This document shows, piece by piece, positions 32,476 through 41,748 of a DNA stretch of 48,231 nucleotides. This stretch comes from DASSLY01 sp035689185. Lineage in GTDB: Bacteria; Actinomycetota; Actinomycetes; Actinomycetales; Dermatophilaceae. The notes under the pieces are model-generated. The model saw only the letters and a list, made by a program, of their open reading frames with translations, was not told the origin of the DNA and ran no database searches. The translations under genes and the position numbers were made by a program. Within the stretch, counting starts at the first letter, position 1. Each line of letters begins with the position of its first letter. Location: positions 1 to 48,231 of the forward strand of contig DASSLY010000071.1 in NCBI GenBank assembly GCA_035689185.1, written 5' to 3'.

Positions 32476-33213
32476 TCAGGTTGGCGGTTGGACCAGGCGG
32501 TCGGCAAGCAGGTCCAGCTCGGTGTCGGACAGGCCGGCGCTGCGCAGGTACCCGCGGGTGCCGCCGTAGGTGCGGTCCACGTGCTCCAGCGCGCCGATGA
32601 CGGCGCTCTCGGGGGTCCGCCAGAACCGTTCCGCGGCCGCCCGCTCGTCCGGCGACATCGAGGCCAGCATCTCCTCGACGCCCAGCCGCCGTTCGCTGGC
32701 CGCGTAGTCGGCGCCGATCAGCGCCCGATCCACCCCGACCAGGTCGAGCAGCAGCGCCACGAGCAGCCCGGTCCGGTCCTTGCCGGACACGCAGTGAACC
32801 ACCACCGGGCCCGGGGGCGCCTCGACGACCGCGCGGACCCCGGCAGCGACCGTCGCCGGGCTGGCGTCCAGCAGGTTCCCGTAGGTCCATTCCAGCGGGT
32901 GCTGCCTGGCCGCCTCCTCGTCGGCGTCGTCCACCACCGACTGGGGCAGGAACGGCAGGTGCCGGTATGCCGCGTGCCCGGTGTAGGGGTGCGGTTCGTC
33001 TTCCAGCTCGAAGCCGAACCGCAGGTCCAGGATCAGGGCCGGGTCGTAGCCGTCGACGGAGCGCCGGCCGGCTGCGTCGAGCCGGGTCAGGTCGTCGGCG
33101 CGGACCAGGGCCCGGGCGCGGACCATGAACCCGTTCGAGCCGGGCAGGCCGCCCAGGTCACGGGCGTTGGAGCAGCCGCTCCAGTCCAGGTCGGTCGGTG
33201 CCACGGTGCCCAT
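32476..33213 (-). CDS. tyrosine-protein phosphatase
   Basis: This 245-residue protein has the P-loop HCVSGKDRTG (nucleophile C141, R147) that marks the Y_phosphatase3/LipA-type dual-specificity phosphatases, and the early NARDLGGLPG and ILDLRFGFEL blocks of that family. The GKDRT form is associated with activity on phosphotyrosine and phosphoinositides. The role here is unknown. The ATG at 33213 gives a typical length; longer forms reach into the divergent gene. It is divergent from the M20 amidohydrolase with 50 bases between starts. Confidence 0.9.
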   Translation of the reverse strand: MGTVAPTDLDWSGCSNARDLGGLPGSNGFMVRARALVRADDLTRLDAAGRRSVDGYDPALILDLRFGFELEDEPHPYTGHAAYRHLPFLPQSVVDDADEEAARQHPLEWTYGNLLDASPATVAAGVRAVVEAPPGPVVVHCVSGKDRTGLLVALLLDLVGVDRALIGADYAASERRLGVEEMLASMSPDERAAAERFWRTPESAVIGALEHVDRTYGGTRGYLRSAGLSDTELDLLADRLVQPPT

Positions 33214-33263
33214 CCTGCCGGAGCAAACCTGCACCGTCTGCACGGCGGGTAGGGTGGGCCGTC

Positions 33264-34490
33264 GTGTCGCAGACCTCGGCGGACCCGCTGCTGGACGCCG
33301 TGGCGGGGGCCGTCGAGGGGATGGCTGCAGAGCTGACCGCGTTCCGCCGGGACCTGCACGCCCACCCCGAGCTGGCGGGTGCCGAGCACCGGACCACCGG
33401 GGCAGTCGCCGACCGGCTGACCGCCGCCGGCGTCGCTGTGACCAAGCTGCCCGGCACCGGGCTGCTCGCCGACCTGGGGGCCGAGCACGCGGCATACCGG
33501 GTCGCGCTGCGGGCGGACCTGGACGCGCTCCCGGTGACCGAGCGCACCGGGCTGCCCTGGGCGTCGACGGCCGACGGCGTGTCGCACGCCTGCGGCCACG
33601 ACCTGCACACCACCGCGCTGCTCGGCGCCGGGCTGGCGCTGCACCAGCAGCACCGCGAGCTGACCCGGCGCGGTCTGGCCGTGCGGCTGGTCTTCCAGCC
33701 GGCCGAGGAGGTGATTCCCGGAGGCGCGCACACCGCGATCGAGAGCGGGGCGCTTTTCGGGGTGGACCGGATCTTCGCCCTGCACGCGGACCCCACAATC
33801 GACGCCGGCAAGGTCGGGCTGCGCGAGGGCGCCATCACCTCCGCGGCCGACTCGGTCCTGGTCACCCTCACCGGCCAGGGCGGACACACCTCCCGGCCGC
33901 ACCTGACCCAGGACCTCGTCTTCGCCCTGGCCAAGGTCGCCACCGAGGTGCCGGGGGTGCTCTCCCGGCGCCTCGACCCGCGCGCCGGCGCGGCACTGGT
34001 CTGGGGCAGCATCCACGCCGGCAGCGCCCGCAACGTCATCCCGGGCACCGGCGTGCTCGGCGGCACGCTGCGGGTGCTCGACGCGGACGCGTGGGCCCAG
34101 ATGGAGGGGGTGGTCGAGCAGGTCGTGCAGGCCGTCGCCGCCCCGTATGCCGTGACCGCTCACGTCGACCACGTCCGCGGGGTGCCGCCCGTGGTGAACC
34201 GGCACGACTGCCTGGAGGTGCTGCGGCTCGCGACCGAGGCCGTCCTGGGCCACGACGCGGACGTGGGCACCCAGCAGTCGCTGGGCGGGGAGGACTACGC
34301 CTGGTACCTGCGCGAGGTCCCCGGGGCGCTGCTGCGGCTGGGCACGCGCACGCCGGGCGGCCCCACGTACGACCTGCACCAGGGGGATCTGGTCGTGGAC
34401 GAGGAGGCGGTCGGGATCGGCGCCGGGCTGCTGGCCGCCACAGCCGTACTCGCGTCCGGCGTGCCGACGGCCGTCGGCAGCGGGCGCTAG
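33264..34490 (+). CDS. M20 family metallo-amidohydrolase
   Basis: This 408-residue enzyme is of the M20D peptidase/amidohydrolase family, which cleaves N-acyl amino acids or similar amides. Metal ligands appear in RRDLHAHPEL, HACGHDLHT (about residues 111-119) and AEEVIPGG (about 151-158); GGHTSRPH is in the dimerisation domain and GGEDYAWYL near the end supplies the last ligand. The GTG at 33264 is chosen from family length; TAGGGT eight bases upstream could be a -10 box. It precedes the nucleoside transporter genes by 73 bases and could share their transcript. Confidence 0.9.
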   Translation: MSQTSADPLLDAVAGAVEGMAAELTAFRRDLHAHPELAGAEHRTTGAVADRLTAAGVAVTKLPGTGLLADLGAEHAAYRVALRADLDALPVTERTGLPWASTADGVSHACGHDLHTTALLGAGLALHQQHRELTRRGLAVRLVFQPAEEVIPGGAHTAIESGALFGVDRIFALHADPTIDAGKVGLREGAITSAADSVLVTLTGQGGHTSRPHLTQDLVFALAKVATEVPGVLSRRLDPRAGAALVWGSIHAGSARNVIPGTGVLGGTLRVLDADAWAQMEGVVEQVVQAVAAPYAVTAHVDHVRGVPPVVNRHDCLEVLRLATEAVLGHDADVGTQQSLGGEDYAWYLREVPGALLRLGTRTPGGPTYDLHQGDLVVDEEAVGIGAGLLAATAVLASGVPTAVGSGR

Positions 34491-34563
34491 AGTCCAGTCG
34501 ACGGGGGCACCCGACAGCGGGCAGACCACGGCAGACCACGGCGAAGGCGAAGGAGCAAGGGTC

Positions 34564-35631
34564 TTGCGTTCACCCAAGAGCTTGACCGCACTGACCGGTA
34601 TGGCGGCGGTCCTCGCGCTGGGTCTGGCCGCGTGCGGGGGCGGCGGCGGCGCCCAGGGCACCACCACCACTACCACCGGCGCGACGTCGACCGCGGCCAA
34701 GGCGCTGAGGATCGGCCTGGCCTTCGACGTGGGCGGCCGCGGCGACGGCACCTTCAACGACCTGGCGGTCAAGGGCCTGGAGAAGGCCAAGGCCGACTTC
34801 GGCGCGCAGAGCAAGGAGCTGAGTCCGAAGGAGGACGGCTCCGACCGGCCCGACCTGCTGCGCCAGCTCGCCGACGACGGCTACAACCCGATCATCGGCG
34901 TCGGATTCTCCTACTCCCAGCCGCTGGGCACCGTGGCCAAGGAGTACCCGGACGTCCAGTTCATCGGCATCGACACGTTCGTCGCGGACGAGGTCAACGT
35001 CGCCAACGACACCTTCGCCGAGCACGAGGGCTCGTTCCTGGTCGGCGTCGCCGCCGCGTTGAAGAGCAAGTCCAACCACATCGGCTTCATCGGCGGCAAC
35101 GAGAGCGCCCTGATCACCAAGTTCTGGGCGGGCTACAAGCAGGGCGCGATGGCGGTGAAGCCGGACATCAAGATCGACGAGAAGCGGCTGGCGGCCGGCG
35201 AGAGCGGAGCCGGCTTCGGCGACACCGCCGGTGCCAAGGTGGCTGCCCAGGCGATGTACCAGGCCGGCGCGGACGTCGTCTACACCGCAGCCGGCGGCTC
35301 GTTCGCCGGCTCGTTCCCGGCCGCGGTCGAAGCCGGCGCCGGGCACTGGGCCATCGGCGTGGACTCCGACCAGTACAACACCGTCACCGACCCGGCCCAG
35401 AAGAAGATCATCCTCACCTCGATGGTCAAGCGGGTCGACTCCGCGGTGTACGCCTCGCTGAAGTCCTTCAAGGAGACCGGCAAGGTGGTCAGCACGGCAT
35501 ACGGGCTCCAGGACAACGGTGTCGGCTACTCCACCAGCGGTGGCTTCGTCGACGACATCAAGTCACAGCTGGAGTCCTACCGGCAGAAGATCCTCGACGG
35601 CACGTTGAGGGTGTCCGAGACGGTCAGCTGA
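34564..35631 (+). CDS. BMP family lipoprotein, nucleoside-binding
   Basis: This 355-residue surface lipoprotein has a signal ending in the lipobox LAAC (C24) and a BMP/PnrA-type periplasmic-binding fold (GLAFDVGGRGDGTFNDLA, PDVQFIGIDTFV, GFIGGNE). BMP proteins with this downstream gene set bind purine or pyrimidine nucleosides. The start is a TTG at 34564 with AAGGAG eight bases upstream. A tandem GCAGACCACG duplication lies in the leader just before it. Confidence 0.93.
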   Translation: MRSPKSLTALTGMAAVLALGLAACGGGGGAQGTTTTTTGATSTAAKALRIGLAFDVGGRGDGTFNDLAVKGLEKAKADFGAQSKELSPKEDGSDRPDLLRQLADDGYNPIIGVGFSYSQPLGTVAKEYPDVQFIGIDTFVADEVNVANDTFAEHEGSFLVGVAAALKSKSNHIGFIGGNESALITKFWAGYKQGAMAVKPDIKIDEKRLAAGESGAGFGDTAGAKVAAQAMYQAGADVVYTAAGGSFAGSFPAAVEAGAGHWAIGVDSDQYNTVTDPAQKKIILTSMVKRVDSAVYASLKSFKETGKVVSTAYGLQDNGVGYSTSGGFVDDIKSQLESYRQKILDGTLRVSETVS

Positions 35632-35660
35632 GCGGCGGCTCACTGCTTGCGGCGCGCCGG

Positions 35661-35681
35661 GGCCGCCGTCGCGTGGCGGCC
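35661..35681 (+). terminator. intra-operon hairpin after lipoprotein gene
   Basis: GGCCGCC (35661-35667) and GGCGGCC (35675-35681) form a perfect seven-base stem with a seven-base loop, 30 bases after the lipoprotein stop. Such hairpins commonly act as partial terminators or protect the upstream message, giving more binding protein than transporter. Confidence 0.45.
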
Positions 35682-35724
35682 GTTCGAGGACGCTCCGGGC
35701 GCGATCCAAGTGCAAGGATGCGCC

Positions 35725-37272
35725 ATGGCGTCCTCTGACCGGCCGGCAGAACCCGCCCCGGCGATCGAGCTGCGCGGCATCACCAAGCGGTTCCCGGGGG
35801 TGGTCGCCAACTCCGAGGTGTTCCTCACCGTGCGGCGCGGCGAGGTGCACGCCGTGGTCGGGGAGAACGGCGCCGGCAAGTCCACCCTGATGAAGACGCT
35901 CTACGGCATGCACCAGCCGGACGAGGGGACGATCCTGGTCGACGGGGTGCAGACCTCGTTCAAGTCCCCGACCCAGGCGATCGCGGCCGGTATCGGCATG
36001 GTGCACCAGCACTTCATGCTCGCGGACAACTTCACCGTGCTGGAGAACATCATCCTGGGCAGCGAGCCGACCAGCGGCGGCCGGCTCGACCTGGTCGCCG
36101 CCCGGGCCAGGGTGCTGGAGATCTCGCAGCGGTACGGCCTGGGGCTGCGCCCGGACCGGCTGGTCGAGTCGCTGTCGGTGGCCGACCAGCAGCGGGTCGA
36201 GATCGCCAAGGTGCTCTACCGCGGCGCCCGGGTGCTCATCCTGGACGAGCCGACCGCCGTCCTGGTCCCGCAGGAGGTGGACGAGCTTTTCGCCGCGCTG
36301 GGCGAGCTGCGGGCGGAGGGGCTGTCGGTCATCTTCATCTCGCACAAGCTGGACGAGGTGCTCAAGGTCGCCGACGCGATCACCGTCATCCGGCGCGGCA
36401 CCACGGTGGGCACGGCCGACCCCAGGTCGGTGACCGCCCGGCAACTGGCCGAGATGATGGTGGGCTCGCAGCTGCCGGTGCCGCAGACCCGGGAGTCGAC
36501 CGTCACCGATCATGTGCAGCTGGCCGTGCGCGGGGTGTCCGCGACCAACGACGAGGGCACGACCGTGCTGGACCAGGTGTCCTTCTCGATCCGGCGGGGC
36601 GAGGTGGTCGGGTTCGCGGGGGTGGAGGGCAACGGGCAGAGCGAGCTGGTCGAGCTGCTGCTCGGGCTGCTCGCGCCGGTCGCCGGCACGGTGGAGCTGG
36701 ACGGGACCGACATCACCGCCTGGCCGACCGGTCGTCGGCGGGCGGCCGGCGTCGGCTTCGTGCCGGAGGACCGGCACCGGCAGGCGCTGCTGCTGAGCGC
36801 GCCGCTGTGGGAGAACCGGGTGCTGGGACACCAGTGGTCTGCGAAGCTGTTCCGCCGCGGGTTCCTCCGGCGCCGGGCGGCACGGGCGTCCACCGAGGCC
36901 ATCATGCGCGAGTATGACGTCCGCGCGCCCGGCTGCGACACCCTCGCCGGGGCGCTGTCCGGCGGGAACCAGCAGAAGCTCATCCTGGGCCGCGAGCTGG
37001 AGGCGAAGCCGTCGGTGCTCATCGCGGCGCACCCCACCCGGGGGGTCGACGTGGGAGCCCAGGCCGCGATCTGGGACCGGATCAAGGCGGCCCGGGCCGC
37101 CGGCTCGGCCACCCTGCTCGTCTCCGCCGACCTGGAAGAGCTGATCGGGCTGTCGGACACCTTGCACGTGATCCTGCGGGGGCGGCTGGTCGCCACCGTG
37201 GACCCGGCGACGGTGACCCCGGAGGAACTGGGGGCCTACATGACCGGCGCGCACGCCGGGACCTCGGCATGA
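35725..37272 (+). CDS. nucleoside ABC transporter ATP-binding protein
   Basis: This 515-residue protein contains two ABC domains, as in sugar and nucleoside importers of the RbsA/YufO type. The first has Walker A GENGAGKST and signature LSVADQQRVEIAK; the second has a degenerate Walker A (GVEGNGQSE), and signature LSGGNQQKLILG. The degenerate second site is typical. The ATG at 35725 follows AAGGA at 35714-35718. It overlaps the first permease start by four bases. Confidence 0.95.
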   Translation: MASSDRPAEPAPAIELRGITKRFPGVVANSEVFLTVRRGEVHAVVGENGAGKSTLMKTLYGMHQPDEGTILVDGVQTSFKSPTQAIAAGIGMVHQHFMLADNFTVLENIILGSEPTSGGRLDLVAARARVLEISQRYGLGLRPDRLVESLSVADQQRVEIAKVLYRGARVLILDEPTAVLVPQEVDELFAALGELRAEGLSVIFISHKLDEVLKVADAITVIRRGTTVGTADPRSVTARQLAEMMVGSQLPVPQTRESTVTDHVQLAVRGVSATNDEGTTVLDQVSFSIRRGEVVGFAGVEGNGQSELVELLLGLLAPVAGTVELDGTDITAWPTGRRRAAGVGFVPEDRHRQALLLSAPLWENRVLGHQWSAKLFRRGFLRRRAARASTEAIMREYDVRAPGCDTLAGALSGGNQQKLILGRELEAKPSVLIAAHPTRGVDVGAQAAIWDRIKAARAAGSATLLVSADLEELIGLSDTLHVILRGRLVATVDPATVTPEELGAYMTGAHAGTSA

Positions 37273-38438
37273 CCGCGCTGCTCGACCGGCTGCGGCGCGG
37301 CGTCCTCACCGCGGTGCTGCCAGCGGTGGCCGCCGTCCTGGTCTCCCTGCTGGTCCTCGCGGTGGTCCTGGCCGTCCTGCGGGTGGACCCGGTGAAGTCG
37401 GTGCAGGCGCTGTTCTCCTTCGGCGCCACCGACCGGGCCGAGGCCAACCAGATGCGCACCTGGGTGAACCGCTCGGTGCCGCTGTTCCTGTCCGGGCTGG
37501 CGGTGAGCGTCGGCTTCCGGATGAACCTGTTCAACATCGGGGTCGAGGGCCAGTACCGCGTCGCCGCCGTGGTCGCGGCCGCTCTCGGCGCCCTGGTTAC
37601 CCTGCCCCGGCCGCTGCACATCCTGCTCGTCCTGCTCGTCGCGATGGCCGCCGGCGCGGCATACGCGTCCATCCCCGCCGTGCTGAAGGTCAAGCGGGGG
37701 GTGAACGAGGTCATCACCACGATCATGCTGAACTCGATCGCGGTGGGGCTGATCGCCTACCTGCTGCGCTCCCCGTTCCGCGACCCTGGCCTGGGCCCCA
37801 ACGCCAACCCGTCCACCCGGCCGCTGCCGGAGTCGGCGTGGTTCCCCGGGTTCAAGGACCCGTTCGGCTTCCTCGGGCTGGCCGCGCCGAGCCGCGAGGT
37901 CGGCGGGTTCATCGTGGTCGCGGTGGTGGTCGGGGTTGTCGTGGCGGTGGTCATCGCCCGCACCCGGTTCGGCTTCTCGCTGCGCGCTGCCGGACGCAAC
38001 CCGACGGCGGCGGCCGCCTCGGGGGTGCCGTCGGCGCGGATGACGGTCCAGGCGATGCTGCTGTCCGGGGCGTTGGCCGGCCTGGTCGGGATGCCGCAGG
38101 TGCTGGGGGAGGACCATGCGTTCTCGATCAACTTCGTGGCCGGTCTCGGCTTCTCCGGGATCGCCGTCGCCCTGCTCGGGCGGAACTCCCCGTTCGGGAT
38201 CGCGGTGGCGGCAGCGCTGTTCGCCTTCCTGGACCGGGCCGGGCCCTCCCTGCAGCGCGAGGACATCCCGCCCTCGGTCGTGGTGATCACGCAGGGGGTC
38301 ATCGTGCTGTCGGTGGTCGTGGTGAACGAGGTGTCCCGCCGGCTGCTGCAGCGGGCCGAGGAGCGGCGGGTGGGCCGGCGGACAGGCACCGCGTCGGCCC
38401 CGCCGCCCGAGGCCCGTCCCGCGGGGGTGACCGCGTGA
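37269..38438 (+). CDS. nucleoside ABC transporter permease 1
   Basis: This 389-residue integral membrane protein is of the BPD_transp_2 family (YufP/NupP-like) with about nine helices. It carries VSVGFRMNLFNIGVEGQY and LKVKRGVNEVITTIMLN, conserved in nucleoside permeases of this type. The start overlaps the ATPase stop (ATGA) and the end overlaps the second permease start (GTGA), fixing both ends and showing tight coupling. Confidence 0.95.
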   Translation: MTALLDRLRRGVLTAVLPAVAAVLVSLLVLAVVLAVLRVDPVKSVQALFSFGATDRAEANQMRTWVNRSVPLFLSGLAVSVGFRMNLFNIGVEGQYRVAAVVAAALGALVTLPRPLHILLVLLVAMAAGAAYASIPAVLKVKRGVNEVITTIMLNSIAVGLIAYLLRSPFRDPGLGPNANPSTRPLPESAWFPGFKDPFGFLGLAAPSREVGGFIVVAVVVGVVVAVVIARTRFGFSLRAAGRNPTAAAASGVPSARMTVQAMLLSGALAGLVGMPQVLGEDHAFSINFVAGLGFSGIAVALLGRNSPFGIAVAAALFAFLDRAGPSLQREDIPPSVVVITQGVIVLSVVVVNEVSRRLLQRAEERRVGRRTGTASAPPPEARPAGVTA

Positions 38439-39688
38439 GCACGGGCACGGCCACCCGGCATACCTCGTGGTTCACGGGGTGGCGGCGGCCGGCCGTCCTC
38501 GCGGGCGCCGGGCTGGTCGCGCTCTCGGTCACCCGGCTGGTCTCCGGCGAGGAGGTGCTCACCAACACCGGAACGGCCCAGGCGGTGCTGGCGCTGACCC
38601 TGCCGGTCGCGCTGGCTGGTCTCGGCGGCCTGGTCAGCGAGCGCGCCGGGGTGGTGAACATCGGCCTGGAGGGCATGATGATCCTCGGCACCTGGGGCGC
38701 CGGGTGGGCGGGCTACCAGTACGGCGCGTGGGGCGCGCTGGTGGGGGCGCTGGTCGGCGGCATGCTCGGCGGGGCGCTGCACGCGGTGGCCACGGTCACC
38801 TTCGGTGTCGACCACATCGTCAGCGGGGTCGCGATCAACCTGCTCGCGGCCGGCACCGTCCGGTTCCTGTCCGAGCTGCTGTATGCCGGCGTGCCCGGCG
38901 GCGGCCCGACCCAGTCACCAGGGGTCAAGGGCGGGACACCCTCGTTCGACGTGCCGGTGCTGGCCAGCGGGCCGGACCTGCTCGGCCGGCTGGAGGCGAC
39001 GCATGTCGTCGTGCTGAGCGACCTGGCCGGGCTGCTGCGCGGGTTCCTGCTGGACATCTCCCCGCTGGAGGTGCTGGGCGTGCTGATGTTCCCCCTCGCT
39101 GGGTTCGTGCTCTGGCGCACCGCGCTCGGCCTGCGGCTGCGCTCGGCCGGGGAGAACCCGTGGGCAGCGGAGTCGCTGGGGGTGAACGTGGTCCGGGTGA
39201 AGTACCTCGCGGTCGTCGCCGGCGGCGCCCTGGCCGGGCTGGGCGGGCTGTTCCTGGTGTTGTTCTCCGGGCTGTACAAGGAGGGCCAGACCGGCGGCCG
39301 GGGGTTCATCGGGCTGGCGGCGATGATCTTCGGCAACTGGCGCCCGGGAGGGCTGGCGTCGGGGGCGCTGCTGTTCGGCTACTCCGACGCGGTGCGGCTG
39401 CGCTCGCAGAACTCGCTGGCGGTGCTGGCGCTGTTCCTGTTCGCGGCGATCGTCGTCGTCGGGCTCGGGGTCTGGTGGCTGCGCCGGGGGCGGCGCACTG
39501 CGGGAGCGGTGTTCATCGGCGCCGGTGTCGCGCTGGGCCTGGGCTACCTCGGGCTGGACTCGCTGCCGAACGAGGTGACCACGGTGACGCCGTACATCGT
39601 CACCCTGGTGGTGCTCGTGGTCTCCTCGCAGAGCCTGCGCCCGCCGCAGGCGGACGGGCTGGTCTGGCGGCGGGGTGAGGACCACTGA
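38435..39688 (+). CDS. nucleoside ABC transporter permease 2
   Basis: This 417-residue membrane protein is the YufQ/NupQ-like partner permease. The ERAGVVNIGLEGMMILG segment and FGVDHIVSGVAINLLA are the family marks. The C-terminal half has extra helices beyond the core length of this family (typically a little over 300 residues), ending with a four-helix-like extension. The GTG start overlaps the previous stop. cdd begins two bases after its stop. Confidence 0.93.
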   Translation: MSTGTATRHTSWFTGWRRPAVLAGAGLVALSVTRLVSGEEVLTNTGTAQAVLALTLPVALAGLGGLVSERAGVVNIGLEGMMILGTWGAGWAGYQYGAWGALVGALVGGMLGGALHAVATVTFGVDHIVSGVAINLLAAGTVRFLSELLYAGVPGGGPTQSPGVKGGTPSFDVPVLASGPDLLGRLEATHVVVLSDLAGLLRGFLLDISPLEVLGVLMFPLAGFVLWRTALGLRLRSAGENPWAAESLGVNVVRVKYLAVVAGGALAGLGGLFLVLFSGLYKEGQTGGRGFIGLAAMIFGNWRPGGLASGALLFGYSDAVRLRSQNSLAVLALFLFAAIVVVGLGVWWLRRGRRTAGAVFIGAGVALGLGYLGLDSLPNEVTTVTPYIVTLVVLVVSSQSLRPPQADGLVWRRGEDH

Positions 39689-39690
39689 GC

Positions 39691-40071
39691 GTGGACTGGG
39701 AGGTTCTGCATGCGGCGGCGGCCGAGGCGATGCGGCGGGCCTACGCGCCATACAGCCGGTTCCCCGTCGGCGCGGCCGGCCTGGCCGACGACGGCCGGGT
39801 GGTCACCGGCTGCAACGTGGAGAACGCCTCCTTCGGCCTGGGCCTGTGCGCGGAGTGCTCGATGGTCTCGGCGCTGGTCCTCGGCGGCGGCGGCCGGCTG
39901 GTCGCGGTGTCCTGCGTCGACGGCGCGGGCCGGACGGTGATGCCCTGCGGTCGCTGCCGCCAGCTGCTCTGGGAGCACGGCGGGCCCGACTGCCAGGTGA
40001 TGACCGCGACCGGCCCGCGCCCGATGACCGAGATCCTGCCCGACGCCTTCGGCCCGCAGAACCTGGGCTGA
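39691..40071 (+). CDS. cdd: cytidine deaminase
   Basis: This 126-residue tetrameric-type zinc enzyme converts cytidine and deoxycytidine to uridine forms. It has the substrate segment GCNVENASFG, the catalytic C-A-E in GLCAECSM, and the second zinc pair PCGRCRQLLWE, all in order. The GTG start at 39691 is two bases after the permease stop, so it is part of the nucleoside uptake operon and acts on imported cytidine. Confidence 0.95.
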   Translation: MDWEVLHAAAAEAMRRAYAPYSRFPVGAAGLADDGRVVTGCNVENASFGLGLCAECSMVSALVLGGGGRLVAVSCVDGAGRTVMPCGRCRQLLWEHGGPDCQVMTATGPRPMTEILPDAFGPQNLG

Positions 40072-40099
40072 CGTGCGCAGCGACGTCTCATCTGCTCCA

Positions 40100-40115
40100 G
40101 CGGGTGGTCACCCGC
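40100..40115. terminator. hairpin between converging cdd and SDR genes
   Basis: GCGGGT and ACCCGC form a six-base stem with a GGTC tetraloop, overlapping the stop codon of the opposite-strand SDR gene. It can end transcription of the nucleoside operon. It is short, without a T-run. Confidence 0.4.
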
Positions 40116-41580
40116 CGTTGCCCCCCGCGGCCGCTGCGGCGGTGGCGGCGATGCCCGCCTGCAGGCGTCGGCTCTCCAGCGCGTGCAGCGGCTTGGCGGC
40201 CCACCAGTAGGCCTGCCCCGCCAGGCCGTGCGGGTAGAACAGCGTGCGCTGCACCAGCTTCCCGTCCGTTACGCGCAGCTCCAGCCACGCCTGGCCGGGC
40301 AGCTTCATCTCCGCGCGCAGCCGCAGCAGCCGGCCGGGTTCGACCGCCTCGACCCGCCAGAAGTCGAGCTGGTCGCCGACGGCCAGCCGGTCCGGGTCGC
40401 GGCGGCCCTTGCGCAGCCCCGGGCCGCCCACCGCGCGGTCCAGCAGTCCCCGGGCCGCCCACACCCAGGTGGTGCCGTACCAGCCGCGCTCGCCGCCGAT
40501 GCCCTCGATGACCGACCAGAGCACGGCCGGGTCGGCGTCGACCGCGGTGGTGAGCTCCTCGGCATACAGGGACCCGCCCGCCCACTCCGGATCCCCGGGC
40601 TGCGGGTCGCTCGGGAGCTGGTCGCCGGCCTCGCCGGCCGGTGCAACCTCGACGTCGCCCTCCCGGACGCGGCGCAACGCCTGCTCCACGGCGTCGTCGA
40701 AGCCGAGCAGCCCGCCGTCGGGGTCGGGGACGTAGCGCGCGATGTCGTGCTCCTTGCAGACCACCTCGTGGATCAGGCTCTCCACCAGCGGCCGGGCGAT
40801 GCCGTTCGGCACCGGGGTGACCAGGCCCACCCAGTGCCCGGACAGGCTCGGGGTCAGCACGGGCACCGGCATCACCTGGCGCCGCGGCAGCCTGGCGACC
40901 GCGGCGTAGCGCTGCATCATGTCCTGGTAGGTGAGCACGTCCGGCCCGCCGATGTCGAACCCGCGGTTGACCTCGGCCGGCATCGACGCCGACCCGACCA
41001 GGTAGCGCAGCACGTCGCGCACCGCGATCGGCTGGATCCGGTTCTTCAGCCATTTCGGGGCCACCATCACCGGCAGCCGCTCGGTGAGGTAGCGCAGCAT
41101 CTCGAACGACGCCGACCCGGACCCGAGGATCACCGCGGCCCGCAGCACGGTGGTCGGGACACCGCTGGCCAGCAGGATCTCCCCGACCTCCCGGCGGGAG
41201 TCCAGGTGCGGCGACAGCTGCTCGTCCGCCGGGTACAGGCCGCCGAGGTAGACGATCCGCCGGACCCCGGCCTGCCGGGCGGCCACGCCGAAGGCCCGCG
41301 CGGTCTGCCGGTCGCGGGACTCGAACCGGCTCCCCGTTCCCAGCGCGTGGATCAGGTAGTACGCCACGTCGACGCCCGCCATGGCGGCGCGCAGGTCGTC
41401 GGCCTCGGACGCGTCGGCCTGCACGACCTCCACCCGGTCCCGCCAGTCCCGGTCGTCGAGCCGCTCCGGGTGGCGGGCGAGCGCCCGGACCTTGTACCCG
41501 GCGTCGAGCAGCTCCGGCACCAGCCGGCCGCCGATGTAGCCCGTCGCCCCGGTGACCAGGACCAGCCCGTCGTCGCTCAC
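40108..41580 (-). CDS. SDR-type NAD(P)-binding protein with DUF2867 domain
   Basis: This 490-residue protein has two parts. Residues 1-300 are an atypical short-chain dehydrogenase/NmrA-like fold with the dinucleotide motif TGATGYIGG (about 10-18) and the YYLIHALG stretch. From about 330 to 480 a DUF2867 (START/SRPBCC-like) domain follows with WVWAARGLLDRAVGGPGLR and the FYPHGLAGQAYWW region. This two-domain form is common in Actinobacteria; the substrate is unknown, and a lipid or quinone modification role is possible. The GTG start has AGGAGG upstream. It interrupts the nucleoside genes on the opposite strand. Confidence 0.9.
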   Translation of the reverse strand: MSDDGLVLVTGATGYIGGRLVPELLDAGYKVRALARHPERLDDRDWRDRVEVVQADASEADDLRAAMAGVDVAYYLIHALGTGSRFESRDRQTARAFGVAARQAGVRRIVYLGGLYPADEQLSPHLDSRREVGEILLASGVPTTVLRAAVILGSGSASFEMLRYLTERLPVMVAPKWLKNRIQPIAVRDVLRYLVGSASMPAEVNRGFDIGGPDVLTYQDMMQRYAAVARLPRRQVMPVPVLTPSLSGHWVGLVTPVPNGIARPLVESLIHEVVCKEHDIARYVPDPDGGLLGFDDAVEQALRRVREGDVEVAPAGEAGDQLPSDPQPGDPEWAGGSLYAEELTTAVDADPAVLWSVIEGIGGERGWYGTTWVWAARGLLDRAVGGPGLRKGRRDPDRLAVGDQLDFWRVEAVEPGRLLRLRAEMKLPGQAWLELRVTDGKLVQRTLFYPHGLAGQAYWWAAKPLHALESRRLQAGIAATAAAAAGGNGG

Positions 41581-41607
41581 CCGCCCCTCCTACCCGCCTT
41601 CCCTCGT

Positions 41608-41674
41608 CCGGACACCGCTTCGGCCGCGAATTTCGCCGTTCGGGCCGGCGAAACGCGGCGCAAGCGGTGTTCGG
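41608..41674. repeat. 67-bp imperfect palindrome
   Basis: Outer arms CCGGACACCGCTT (41608-41620) and AAGCGGTGTTCGG (41662-41674) match with one mismatch. Inner arms CCGCG plus TTTCGCC (41624-41637, with AA bulged) pair with GGCGAAACGCGG (41647-41658). The loop is nine bases. The element sits alone in the divergent gap between the SDR gene and deoA. It may be a regulatory cruciform site, a RNA structure or a remnant of a mobile or REP-type element. Confidence 0.7.
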
Positions 41675-41748
41675 TCAGGGTATGCGGCCCGGTTGCGCCG
41701 GGAGCGAACGGGGACCGGCGCGGCATACCGACAGGCCCGAGGGCGGCG

